Shown here in pieces: positions 1 through 12,259 of a stretch of DNA of 64,000 bases (its first letter is position 1; every line of letters starts with the position of its first letter). The notes below the pieces were generated by a model that searched no databases, had not been told where the DNA came from, and worked only from the letters and a program-made list of their open reading frames with translations. This DNA is from Datnioides undecimradiatus. Lineage: Eukaryota > Chordata > Actinopteri > Lobotiformes > Datnioididae. Location of the stretch: NCBI GenBank assembly GCA_008933995.1, contig WARS01000036.1, positions 19,701,285 through 19,765,284 on the forward strand. Reading direction: 5' to 3'. The position numbers and the translations under genes are program-made.

Positions 1-373
1 CCCACAGTTTGCTGAAGCTCTTCATGTGGGACAGGAGAGAAGAGAAGGAAATCCTCCAAATCAAGAAGCTGAAACTGTGTTTGGCATCATGCAAAATTAA
101 CTAAATGATTAATTCATTACCACAACCGTCACTGCTGACTGACTCATTGATCATTCTGAGTCCTTTTCTTGGTTACCGAAAACTATATTCCAGTCTTTAT
201 TCTCTATTTGTCCTGGATTTCTTTTGTCATTTGCAATAAGACTAGCCATTATTTCAATAGTTTGCCGGTGGCATCTAAATAGATAGCATTTGCATTTACC
301 CACACTTCTGCAAACAAACATATGCACTTGGTTAAATTTTAGTCTCCAACTTGCAAAATATTGAGGAAAATTT

Positions 374-391
374 AAAAAAAAAAAAAAAAAA
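374..391 (+). repeat. A18 homopolymer
   Basis: Eighteen consecutive A in an AT-rich context. No retroposon body was recognised upstream of it. Confidence 0.9.
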
Positions 392-1195
392 CACATTTCA
401 GATGCTGAAACAGTTTCCATGGATTTGACATTTTCCCCACACTTGGTTTATTAGTATTAGTACATTTTCAAAAAAAGATAAAATCAAACACCAGACATGG
501 AGCAGAGCAGATGATGTGTTTGTGTGCGTGACGAAAATGTGGATTTTCCATTAGCTGAACCGGCATTAGTCGGCTTATGTCAGCAATTAGTCCAGAGCGG
601 GAAAGCATCTATCATCGTCATTGACTCGACACACTCGACCGAAGATATGACTTTCTCCTGCAGATATCACCCCCCCACCCATTACTGGATTTATACCTCG
701 GAGCGTCGTTATCCACTCCACTAATAAATGCAGCTCGTGAAGCTATCGCACGTCTTTTTAGGGGAATCTTGGCTCAGGCTGAGATGTATAGATATAAACA
801 GATGCTGAATCAATCAGAGTACGAGCAACAAGGCTTGAGAGCGTGCAGTGAATAAACCAAAAGTCCAATTTCAAGGGTGCAATCCTTCACTTTAACGTCT
901 GCGAAGAGCGTCCGTGCAAATAAAGTGTGAGACGATGTGGCACAAAGAGCGAGAACATCCTCGTAGGGTGGAGTTTAGGGATGAGGGACGGGTTTGGCGT
1001 ATGCACTGCACTCTATTTGAGATCTTACTATATTGATGGATAAGCCTGCATGCAGCTCAGCTTTGAAGGGTACAAAACAAACACACAACAGGGCAGATTT
1101 CATTAAGAGGGCCATAAAGTGCAATCGTGTATTATGGAGATTCTAGTTCTTTCGTCTATTGCAGAAAACTAAATCTCCCGTATTGATAGCAGATC

Positions 1196-1210
1196 TTTTT
1201 TTTTTTTTTT
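1196..1210 (+). repeat. T15 homopolymer
   Basis: Fifteen consecutive T. No retroposon body was recognised next to it. Confidence 0.9.
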
Positions 1211-4200
1211 CCCAAACGCTTAATTTAAGTAGCGGTGCTTTTCAGCAGCGCCCAGTTTCATTTTCACGTAATTACTCGTGTTTATTTCTGAGGGGCTGCA
1301 GGGAGAAATTAACGCACCCAAACAGTCCGGCGGGCATTTATTAATCCGACAGAAACACGCCCGCTTCTCGCGTAATAAAAAAAAGATGAATTCGATCGCG
1401 GCCAACAAGGAGAACTGACAGGCCGTGCAGCTGACTAGTAATTGGGTGAAGTCGAATGGTAATTTCTACGAGGTAAACAGTATTGACAGCTAAATGCTCA
1501 ATAATGGATTTAGAGAGATTACTGCAGTACTGACCGTTTATTGAGTTGAGCTGTGATTAATATGAGCGTGGAGCCGCTTAAACATGTGCACAATGCCTGA
1601 CCTCATATGTCAAAAGTCATTTATTCTGTATACTTGGGGGTATAATGTGTATGTTTTTACAGAAAATATAACAAATTCTTTGCATAAAACAATAATATTA
1701 AGAAGATTTGACAAAGGGATCTAGAAGGGAATTGACTAAACTGGGAGATTATTGGAGAAAGTATCTTTAAGGCTGCCAGGTTTTAGCTTTTAATATTAAT
1801 TTGCCTGTGATATGTTTTACCACACTGAAAAATCCATTCTCGGCATATCTGCTCCACGGGCCTCCATCGTGTTTCCACATCACACTTGTGTAAGATGCAT
1901 ACTGGACCAATCATTGGCTCCCAGCGAGCTGTGATGACACAAAATCCTGCTTGTAAATGTGTTAAACTGAGAGCGCGTCAGCAGCTGAATGTCACGACAG
2001 TATTTTAGCGTCAAACTGTGCACACTCTGCATCAATCTGCGCAGTGAAGGGTTCACAGTAAATGGGATATGAGGATGAGAGTTCAACTCATCTACAAGTA
2101 TGAATCATTAATTACAAATATCTGGTGGCTAACCCTCAGTTTGCATGAGCTACAGCTTGTCTGCATGAGAAAAGGTGTCCGGAGAGCAAATGTGGTGCAA
2201 TCCCTTTTTAATTCATGCATATAAAGTTAAAATCAGTCCAACTTTTCAGGGGATTCTTCTGATCAGGTGGTTCCTCTGGTGCTCCCAGGTGGAAGACCAA
2301 TCAAAAACTAAACGAATAAATGAATAAAATAGCAATTTTGTGAGTTTATTTGTGTGTTAATACCTTATGAGGTATTACAAGTTATGGCAGGACCCAGTCA
2401 GGACGAGCTGTCCATATGGTTGCTGGTAAACTCTTGTGGATGGAGAGTAAACACTTGTTCAGACTGAGCAATGTTCAAACTAATGATATGAGATGTGGTT
2501 CTAAACCTTGTAAATCAGTCCCTGGTCGTCCATGTTGACTGCTCAGTCAAGTAAAAATGAAAACACCAAGGAGCTCAGTGTTAATGAAATGAAGGATGAA
2601 GATGGAGGCAGATGTTTAACTGCAGCCACGACTAATGTCTTAGCTCGTTTAGTTCAGCGCTAGCTTGTAGCTTGTGCAGGACAGATTAGGACCATCTTTG
2701 CCGGGAAATCCGACGACATCGGATGTTTGCTCGTGTGCTTGTTTACATCGCCAAACCTTACCCACCAACTGCGTGGATTGGCACTTTAACGTTAGCTGTA
2801 CAGTGGCTAGCTGTAGCGAGCTAGCATCGCACACACCCAGAGTGCTAGCGTGGTGTGTTCTGTGTATGAGCGATCTCATAACTCACTACAGACACTTATT
2901 TCCATGTTTCTTTAACTTTTACCCTTCTCTTCAGACGCCTGTGAAGTTATGGAGTTACACAACCTCGAGAGAAACACACAATCTTGTAACTTAAGCTAAA
3001 ATTCAACACAAATCCGCAGGTAATACGTTTCCACCCATCTTTGCATGGTCTTCACATGCATTCGTGCTGTCCGTCACAGCCGCTTTATGTTTAATCTGAA
3101 TGCACCTTTGAAATGCCGTATGCCACATGTTCCTACATAGAAGCTAAATGTTGGTGAGGTGAGTGGTTTTTGTTGTGTTTGGAATAAATTTTTCCCCGAG
3201 GACCAAAAAGAAAAACGCTGTTCAGAAAAACACGTTAGCTTAAAATGCTACTCCACTTCACTGACTGTTGAGTGAATAGTTTCTGGCTTTGAGAGCTTAA
3301 GGGAGCCAAATGGTGTGTTATTTTCTCCAGGCTGGGCCACCGCGAGCACAATATGATGCCCTTCTCTCACCAGACTGTCAATGACAGGCTTTCGGTGTGC
3401 CCGGCCTGCGAGGGGAGCCTGCGACAATGCTGATGGAGAGTGACGCTCACTGAATCATGTGTGGCAGCGGCTGAATGTGACATTCTCAATAGCATGCATC
3501 TGTGTGAAAAACAGGCACACACACAGATATGCACTCAGGACAGCTGGAGGAGACTACGCATGTCACTTTGTGCACACGTGCACGACATTAACCAGATGTC
3601 TCCCTGTAGTCTTCATCAGTAACATACCCACATCAGAATGACAATGGATGCGATGCGAACGTGTCAGAAAACACCGCAGACTTGCGACATTCTGTCACTG
3701 GACATAAAAAACATAGACTGTGAAATAACTGTACTATTCATAAAGTAATAGCAGCAGATGTGATTGATTTAATGATGCGTGGCCCAATCAACAGATGCTA
3801 ATTCACCAGTCCGAGCTGGAGATAATTGGGGGTGAAAGCCGTCATCATCATCATCCCCACCGTGTTTAAGAGGTGAGGCATTTCAAGGAAACAATGTCCT
3901 GTGAAAAAGTGGCTCCATTACCGGAGAGATGGAGGTGTACCGGGTAATTCACAGGGCTCTTAGCAGCACATCTAATCCGTAATGATGCACTCCATTTGAC
4001 TAATCATCATGCAGTAATGTCAGATTGTAGTAACCCGTCCATCTGTAACTTTATATCGGCACTCATTAAACTGAGTTATGAATCAAAGTTACCGATATAG
4101 TTGGATATCGATCGTACATCGCTCTCCGAGGTTTGGTTCATTCGCGGCAATCTCTTGCTTTTTAGGATCGTTCGCCTCGTCTTTTAACTTCCTGTCCGAA

Positions 4201-5921
4201 GTGCGAATGTGTTGTCATGAGCTGTGGGTTTAACAGATACCTGACCAGGTTTATAATGTAACCTCCAGCATCAAGGACAGACACAGCTGGAGGAACAAGA
4301 GACAAACACAGTCTGCAGCACAAATAAGATCATCTCTCCCACACAACACTGCTTCACCTAGTCTATGACCCTATTTTATGTAATAGTGACTGAATTACAG
4401 TAAAAATCACAACGCTGTAGGATAACACTGAGATTACACACGGACAAAGTCAAAATCAGCTGGTTTAGTGATGAATGTCATTAACATTAAACTGATAAAT
4501 TAGCGTCAGAGCTCTTTTCCACGGCAGAATTAGCTACAGCAGCACAATGCTAGCTAGCTGAGCTAACTGCAGGCTGGGTACCTAACTGGTCGGGTCTTGT
4601 CACGAAGCCAACGCAACCTTTAAACGTGTGATTCGTTCAAATGTTTCAGTGCAACTAAAGTTCTACAATAAACTAAAGCTGCATCCAATTTGCACTCAAC
4701 TGTTCATTAGATCACGTAATATACCCATTCAGATTACCTCTAATGTAGACAGAGATGAAAGACTTTGAAGCCAAAACCTCCAAAGCCTCAGACTTAGGGG
4801 GAAAAAAAAATCTCATTTTTGCTCCAAATCCTAGTGATCAATCTTTGCTCTCGCCCGTCTGTCTGTTATCTTCTCCCATTTGTCTGGGGTCTATTTTGCC
4901 CCATCCATCCACAAACCACCCTATAAAGCTGACTTTTCTGACTGCCTCATCGCACAACATCGGCGCTCTCTCTGTCTAGCCTGAGGTCAGCTCAGGGAAT
5001 GAGATGGCGTGGCGAAGATAGTGGAAAAATGTCACCCGGGAATGAAATATTGATGGACAGAAAGGCCTTGCCTCTTTCCCTTGCCCTCGGGCGTGGACTG
5101 AGAGTCACGCAGTTGATGGGCAACGGAGAGGAAAGGCAAAAACAAACACACTAATCTGCGGGAAAGGAGACAGACGGAGAGCGGGAACGCCACAATCCTG
5201 TCCATCCTTTCCCTCTGAGGTATCGTTATCTTCTCCCTCCCCTAAGCAAACCATAATCAGATTCTCTTGCACTCCACTTGATGTGGTTTATTTCCAGCCA
5301 AAGCCTTCCAGGCTTAACATATGATCCCCTTCTGGCAAATAAGGAATCAATACAATGTAAATAAGGAGAGGGAAAACAAATCGAAAACGGCTGAATTTGC
5401 ATAACTACACGCGAGGTAAAGCTCGGGTGAAACATGCCAGCCTTGTTTAAAACTGAACCGTCTGCCTGCTGTTCCAGTGAGCCTCAATTACAAAGCACGG
5501 GAAACAGCGGAGAGAGATGTCACCCCTGCGCTGCCGAACAAAAGCAAGCGCTTGTTGTTTGCTTTTGCAGAGCGCACTCAGAGCTCATCCAAATGTCATT
5601 CATGTCGAATAAGATCCGAGGTGCGTTTTGTATAAATATATGTACAGCAGTGTGGAATAGGGGACAGGTAATGTAGGCAGCGCTGAATACTTCAAGAGGA
5701 ATAATGATTATGGCACGTTTGTACTGATTCTACGAAACAGCAATAAAACGTGACGACGGGGGAAAAAAAAGACAAACCTCATTAGAAACCGATTCAGATT
5801 AGATCCTCACAGGGGCTCAAATCTCCTCAAGGCCAATGGTCGTCTGCATCTTTATATGTACTGCCTCCGTTTCAACGCTCTGAATTCCAGCAGGTACTGA
5901 CTGTGTTGTGGATTTACTCAC

Positions 5922-6017
5922 CATTGATCCATTTGGCCTCGGGGTCGTGGGCCTTGAACTCAGGTTTGAAGAGATCCTCCACAGTCAGTTTGGTGTCGCT
6001 CCCGGCTTGGTTGTCAA
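5922..6017 (-). CDS. dpp10: Exon 3 of DPP10-like protein: start of the extracellular domain
   Basis: Seen: acceptor ttttgtttttcgcag, 96 nt, donor gtgagt. With the last G of exon 2 it encodes residues 58-89: VDNQAGSDTKLTVEDLF then KPEFKAHDPEAKWIN, and it ends in phase 1. Known: the (L/V)EDLF...HDPEA(K/R)WI block opens the beta-propeller ectodomain of DPP6/DPP10, relatives of DPP4 (family S9B) that lack the catalytic serine and act as Kv4 subunits rather than peptidases. Aligned from memory, the segment fits DPP10 (SETRLSLEDLF...HDPEARWIND) without gaps, while DPP6 needs one extra residue. Residue choices such as TVEDLF and EAKWI look more like DPP6, so paralogue assignment is not absolute. The next exon was not found between this donor and the left edge. 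Confidence 0.93.
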
Positions 6018-9000
6018 CTGCGAAAAACAAAACAACAAGGCGCATCTTGTTAAGCTGCCTAAGAGTTTTTAGCACCACCTGGGTGTGAAGCTCTCTCCGC
6101 TTATCAAACGGCAGCTCTATCGGGCGAGATGATTTGGTTTCCAGCATGCACGCAGGTCCAAAACACTCGCCGGCGTTAGCCGACCTTGAGATTCACTTCC
6201 ACCGCTGGCATTTAGATGTTTTTACCCCCCGCGACACTGAAACATCAAAATACAAAGTCACTCCTTAAAACGTATGCCGCTGGGCTTAGAAAGCATCCTG
6301 GGGATACATTACCATGTGTCTGCATGTGTTGGAGGGTTCAAAATACAAACAGCACAACAAGTGCTGCAGAAAATAAAAAACATATTCCAATGTGCATCGG
6401 TACGGCCGATGATACTGGTTGATTTTGGCTTTTAAGAATACATAGTGGTGTACTGGTGAATAAATCAGTTAATGTCTGCAGGTATCTTAAGTAATTTGGT
6501 ATTTTAGTGTTGTTTATTGTGTGGGACTTAAATTATTAAAAATGCTTTAAATGAATAATAAAAGCAGAAAAGTAAATAAATAACTTGATTTATCTGCTGT
6601 AAAATGTTCAGCTCTGTGTATATCTTTGTATTAACTGCCAAATTTAAGCAACACTATCAAAAATGTTTGTTCATCTTCTATATTGATGCCTCAAAGCTAA
6701 TGTTAGCTAATGCATCAATGCAGCATCGTGTTTCAGTGCAGGCTTTGTGAGCTGCAGAGTTTCCGTCCTGTTCTCTTTGAGGTGATCAAGTTGTTCAAGC
6801 CTATTTATTTAAATCAGTCAGGTGCAGCAGCTATTTCCTGTTTCTCCATCATTACGGATTAAACACACCACCAACACATCACAGCCTTGTTACTTAAAGC
6901 TTCATTAATCAGCGTTAATGTTTGTGCATGAAGCGACGGGGGACGCTTGTAATGACAATGACATCACCCAACTTTGCACTTGTATTAAGTGTTTATAGAT
7001 GCTTCTAGTTTATTGTTTACATGCAAAGTTGTGATCAGTTCAATATGAATCGTCTGTGGACGACTAGCCTAGCATCAGGCAGCAGACAAAGTTAGCAACC
7101 AGCTAACATCTGTCATTAAAACAAGCAGCAAGGTGTAGCTGTTGAAATAAATAAATACTGCTGCCCTCTAGTGGCTAAAAAGTTAATTAATGCGGCTTTA
7201 AAGTTTGAGGTTTTATTAAGTGGATTAACTTAATTATATATCCTGTTATCTCTACTGTTGTCGTCAGCGGTCGACAAGTTTACCGCACGTGTTTACGAAG
7301 GCATTAATGTAAATAGCTGGACATCTGCTGGGTTGACAGGTGCGTCAAGTGTCCTTTAAATCGAGATCGGTAGTAAAGAACACATGCACACACAAAAAGA
7401 AATCCGTGTGAATGACGAAGACACACACAGCGGCATTTCTCTCCCCAGAGTGGCATTTCATATGGTCATTAACATGATCATTACCAGGCTAGAAAATCCT
7501 CAAGCTGTTCCAGCAGTGCTCCTGCAAATGTTTCATTTTTAATTATGAAATGTTACGCCTTTAGCGGGGGAAAAAAAATAAAAATGTGCCGATTGTAAGC
7601 TCCCTCTGAATAGGACAGCTGCTGATTGTGAGCTGAATAGGAGGGCCAAGTCGTTTTGAATGTCAGCCATATTGGCCTTCCTTGATAACTCCACACAGCA
7701 CGTTTGTTTATGGAGGCAATGAAAGTCTAACCAACCGTGGGACACCCCGGGGGAGAGTGTGGCTGCACGGGCGCAGGATTGTGATGGTTTTACATCTGAG
7801 TATCATTGAGGGTCGTTCTTTCCTAATTCAGGGATCAGGTATAAGAAAAGAATAGAAGAAACTGGGCGAACGGTGCCGATGAGCTGACTGAAAACACCAG
7901 GTCTGGAGGGTCTCGCAGGTCCTATAACAGTTTCGAGTTGTTTGCATATCTGTGGGATAGCAGTATATGAACTTAACAGTATAGTAAACTAATATTACAC
8001 TCAGTATAGCACACATATATTTGATTTCTTCTGTTTTGTTGTTGCAGAACAACATGGCAGATCTTCAAATCAGCCTAAAACTCACACACGTTGATCTTGT
8101 TTTGGCTCTTTTAGTTGGTATGGCTAACACGTTAGCCTATTTACACTTCCAGAGCAGCATTAGCATTCACTTAGAGCTGTGTTCCTGCTAACCTGATGAC
8201 CTTTCCTCTTTAGTTTGGTCTCTACAAACTTAAATTAATCCTTAGCTAACAAAACAGAAAGCTGAAAGATGCTAATATGCTCTGTAAACCTGAGGGGGGG
8301 TGCACATTTGTTGACAGCCCTCTGTTGAATCCTCACAAAGAACGACCCAGTTCACACCACACATATCAATCGATCTGTTGTTTACATGGTTACACTGAAT
8401 AATGCCGCTTTATAGAAGGAAACCAGCGCCAGAGAAGCACCTCAGTTTGACATGTTCTCATCCTCCATCCTCACCTGATTCAGGTGTGTATTGCACAAAC
8501 AGCAAGTAAAATGCAAAATACATCAAATTCTCCTTTTTGGTCCTTTGGGAGCAGCAGAACAAGACATGGACAGAGTCTGCAGGATTAAAAAAGAAATTAG
8601 GAGCCGCGAGAAGCTAAAAACCTTGACGGGGAGCTGCACGGATAGGTGATAACTCTCTGCGGGACTGTCGGCCTGAGCAACCACCTTCACACTTCATCAC
8701 AGAGGGTCATTAGCCATTGTTAATGCAGGAAATCTTAAACTGCAGCTTTAATATCTTACATGAGGCACAGACAGTGTATTTATATACTATATGTATGGCT
8801 GTGCTGCCCTTCAACAGGTAAAAACCATGTACAATCTGTTTAAAAATGATAAAAACATATATACGCCTCATCATGCCAGAGGCAATGCGACGCAGCCTTG
8901 TGGGTGTTTTTAATTGCACATTAAAATAAATCAATCAAAGCAATGAGTGTGCATGATGCTGCAGTTAAAAATGGTGTAGTTAATTAATTCGGCACCAGTT

Positions 9001-9257
9001 GCTACAGCCTACGCTTGCAAAGTCTGCATGGCCAGATGCTTTAACTCATCCTCTGGAGTATCCTACTTTAAGGACCAACCACACACGCGCTGCAGAGACT
9101 TGACAGATCTGTGCTGCAGGTAAAAACCTCTGAGCACATGCCCTGCGTGTTTAAGCCGACGCATGCAAAGTCATTGTGCATTCATTAATCCTTTTTGCAG
9201 TCTTGCGTATTAGTTTTGGACAAAGTCTTGGAAGGTGCAGCACATGTATAAACAGAC
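6018..9257 (-). other. Intron 2 of the dpp10-like gene
   Basis: A 3,240-bp intron bounded by the exon 2 donor (gtctgt) and the exon 3 acceptor (ttcgcag). It holds no recognisable exon or RNA gene. Around 7070-7190 and 8100-8280 there are stretches rich in gctaac/gttagc motifs that look like decayed dispersed teleost repeats, and a CTCF-like motif lies at 7158-7176. Confidence 0.8.
7158..7176 (-). promoter_or_regulatory. CTCF-like motif
   Basis: The minus strand reads CCACTAGAGGGCAGCAG, a close match to the CTCF core consensus. It lies in intron 2, in sequence that looks like a decayed dispersed repeat. Binding is inferred only from the motif. Confidence 0.45.
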
Positions 9258-9372
9258 CTGGTGTGAGGAGGATGACTGACATGGTGATGAGGGAGCAGAC
9301 CACCAGGATGACCAGCAGAGCGATGGCAATCCCTTTCCAGTTCCTCTGAGGAGGACTCACCCCACCCAGGTC
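9258..9372 (-). CDS. dpp10: Exon 2 of DPP10-like protein: juxtamembrane segment and transmembrane anchor
   Basis: Seen: the minus-strand acceptor ctctccttgcag is followed by 115 nt, then donor G|gtctgt. The exon encodes residues 20-57: [14 protein letters not shown], then about 23 hydrophobic residues (34-56, including [18 protein letters not shown]), then TP. Arg29 and Lys32 precede the hydrophobic stretch, which fits a type II topology with the N-terminus in the cytosol. Known: [18 protein letters not shown] is the family signature of DPP6 and DPP10; this segment anchors the subunit and contacts the Kv4 channel. The block [15 protein letters not shown] matches DPP10 as I recall it, whereas DPP6 has ICSLIVTSVILLTP. 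That is the main reason for preferring dpp10. The exon starts in phase 0 and ends in phase 1, and it is shared by all alternative first exons in the family. Confidence 0.95.
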
Positions 9373-11804
9373 CTGCAAGGAGAGAACGGAAAAACAAAGC
9401 AAAAGGTCTGAGATGTTGATGTTTAGTCTTTGTTGCTCAGGTTTGCGATGCTGAACATGTTGAAGACCACACAAGCATAAGAGTAATGGCACCAAATGTG
9501 ATGTGGAAGGAAGACTGGTTAGAAGCTAATGTGACCATAATATTATGCACACCTCACAACACGCTGCTGCTTATGGCACCAACTAATATGGGTCACACGG
9601 AGAGGGTATGGGCCCTGCACGGAGAGGGATTTATAATAAAAGGCAGCCTGAAAAACTGAAATTTTGCCGTTTCTGATTTGAGTTTTAACCCTGAAAAGCT
9701 GCAAAAGTGTTTGCTTGGTTCACTCGTGGCTTCTGGGTGACCTCTCCTCTGAATCACACCTGCTAACCTGTGAAAAGCACACGCACCTTCTGCCAAGGCC
9801 ACTCTCTGCAGCCGAGCTGGAGGCGGTGGTGTGACGACCCTCAGACGGGAGCTGCCCCTCCATCTTTTTGCAGATAAGGGACACGGCGTTTGCATCCAAG
9901 GGCTCCGTCGGTCAAACTGGCCGCAGACGAGCTCGGTTTGAGCCATCCGGGTGACCGTAGAGTAAACTGTGTGTGATGTTATCTACAGCGGAGCAGCTAT
10001 CCAGGAGGGTTTGTGAAGCTTTTTGCCTGCAGCTCCATCTCTGAGTCCTGGTATTAGAGGGTCTTAAACTGGGTCTTCCACTACATCTGCAGCCTCTGAT
10101 AAGATGAATTAAGCCTCCCCTATAAATTTCCTCTCACCAACAGCTTCTCCCGGCCTCAATTACCCACAAAACCCTGCAGGTGAAATGCAGCGATTACTGG
10201 CCACTGCTACACCTTGATTGGCTGGAGGGGAGGGGGGGTGGATAAAATGGTTGCCAGTTAGAGTTTCTCTGGAAACCGTCTCCCAAGTACCTCACGTGGT
10301 GGTTTCAAAGGCAGCGAGGCTCATTCTGAAGCACATATTCTGTCAGATGAGCCGTTTATGACTAAAGTCTGTCCAGACGTTTCACACAGAGGGAGAAGAT
10401 TAGCAACGTTAGCCACAATCAAGAGAGAGCTTTGCTGATTTCCTTGTGTCGGGCAACAGGTGGACATGCGACTCTACCCCGTGGGACTTCACTGTCACCA
10501 TCCCCTGCCGACGCACATGACATGGACGCTGTTTTACGTTATTCGCAGCCCCCGTTGGACTCATAAGGCCGATCTATTATCAGGACTTGGGCCGCTGCTC
10601 GTTTCATTAACACCACCAAACGCTGACGTGTCCTTGAAAACTGACAGTAACTCTAAATTGCCCTTGTGCCTCCATGCATGAGATTCTCTCGCTCCAGCTC
10701 TCCCTCTCCACCCCCCGCTTCATCCTCTCGGCCTCATTTTCTCACTTCGCCACTTTTTTTGAATCATCATCCTCCATTTATTAACTCAATTATGAGCAAC
10801 GATAGAACCACTAAGAGAATCTTTTGACCCGCAGAGTCTCTCCATTACCGTTATTAGGACTGAGGAAGCACAGGGAGAGAGAGAGGGAGAGATAAACGAT
10901 TAGCCCACCAGGAGGAATGAGACAGCAACTGGGCTTTGCCGCCATCGTAGACCCTCAGCACAGGAGCGTATGGACAGACTGAGACCTTCAGGTGCTCGTT
11001 CACAAGATAGGACCAAAGAGCGTTGCAGGAATTGTTTCAAAAGCCAATGAGCATTGCCAAAGCCTCTACTCTCTTGCATTAACGTGATTTAATGAGACAA
11101 ATGAGAAACAAACATATCTGTGATAGGTGTCCTCCACTCGGTTACCCGTTCGCCATATGCTGCGACTAAAATTGCTCCCCGCGAGCGACGCTTCCCCCCT
11201 CTGCTCTAAAACGTGTTCATTTGCTTTAAATAAAAGGTGCGAGTCTGTGCGACAAAGGGACACGCAGGGTTATAAATAAACCGCTGACAGGCTGGGCAGG
11301 AAGAACAAGGAAGTTTGCTGCCTTGCAAGTAGAAGGTACAAGGACAGAGGCCTGTTCCTGCAGAAGTGTCTCTATCCACCAACGCTCTCCACCCAGAGCT
11401 GCAAAAGAACTAAGCTCGAATAATTAAAACTCCATCAACATATTGAGTCCTCTATAACTGTAACTACAGGTTTTATTGCAATCTAGATGGCATGAAAAGT
11501 ATGTAGTGTAGAAGTAACTGATAATTAATTAAAATAATTGGCTGAAAGTCGTCGATTGCCTGTTGGAATAGATCGATGGACTGAACGCACTGGATGAATG
11601 GATAATGTGGTTTTGAAACAAACCCAGAGTTGACCCAAAGTGAGCTAAACACCGACTGATTTGCATAATGAAAATATTGTTGCGTCTGATTTTATATGAT
11701 TCATTGTTGAAACATTGCAGCAATGAAATCAAATTAGCACACGATGTTGATGAAGCACTTGAGGTAATGGGTAGGTAATGTGGTTTGGCGACCACTACGT
11801 CTTA

Positions 11805-12158
11805 CTACTACCACATCTCACATGGAAAGCATTGCACTTTTTACTCCACTACATTCCTCTGACAGGGTTTAGTTACTTGCTACTTTTGGATTACAGTTTT
11901 CCAAAGCTGTTACTGTCCCGCAAAAACTACGGTTCTCCAAAATGTGATGATTATGATGCGCTGCTGTAGATTAAAACAAGCGAAAAGCATATAAAGTAGT
12001 TACAAACATCTACAGCAGCTAAACGCAGCAGACACCTGTGGAGTATATTACTGCACAATGAGTACTTTTACTTTTTATACTCAAAGTGCACAACTTTAAC
12101 GTACAGTGAAGTATTTTCACTTAAAGTAAACTACCTGAGTACCTCTTCCACCAGTGCT
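11805..12158 (+). repeat. Dispersed teleost repeat (tact/agtac-rich family, 3' part)
   Basis: It contains phrases I recall from a very common percomorph repeat: ttttactccactac, tgcacaatgagtactttt, and the terminal ctcttccaccagtgct. The start is diffuse; the end is sharp at about 12158. A fragment of the opposite end of the same family lies at 29860-30003. Probably a non-autonomous DNA element; the class is not certain from sequence alone. Confidence 0.65.
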
Positions 12159-12190
12159 TTTGCCATATTCATTATCACACCAGGAGAACT

Positions 12191-12259
12191 TCTGTCTGAC
12201 AGCTATTGCGCCTGCACCATGTCTGTGTTGTGCGTGGGAACTATCAGCTGTCAGACAGA
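12191..12259. repeat. 14-bp perfect inverted repeat with 41-nt loop
   Basis: Arms TCTGTCTGACAGCT (12191-12204) and AGCTGTCAGACAGA (12246-12259) are exact reverse complements. The loop can form a small inner GCAC/GTGC stem. It starts about 30 bp after the dispersed repeat ending at 12158. It may be a remnant of a miniature inverted-repeat element or a structured RNA, with no evidence to choose. Confidence 0.85.

Larger units (their letters stand above)
1..5921 (-). other. Intron 3 of the dpp10-like gene (5' part, continues beyond the window)
   Basis: At least 5.9 kb between the exon 3 donor and the left edge. None of the short open frames resembles DPP ectodomain sequence, and no other protein was recognised. 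It contains an A18 run (374-391), a T15 run (1196-1210), scattered gctagc-type motifs (about 2660-2850 and 4548-4565) that are common in teleost repeats, and AT-rich non-repetitive sequence around 1380-1600 that could be conserved non-coding DNA. Nothing else can be supported. Confidence 0.75.

Noticed and set aside
4075-4141. MNQT-like start on the minus strand, reminiscent of the MNQTA first exon known in DPP10
   Set aside because: It lies downstream of exon 3 in the gene's direction, so it cannot be a first exon for exon 2, and similarity ends after four residues.
5226-5435. Minus-strand frame containing HIKW, reminiscent of HHIKC in a DPP10 first exon
   Set aside because: Only a few residues agree and the position is again downstream of exon 3.
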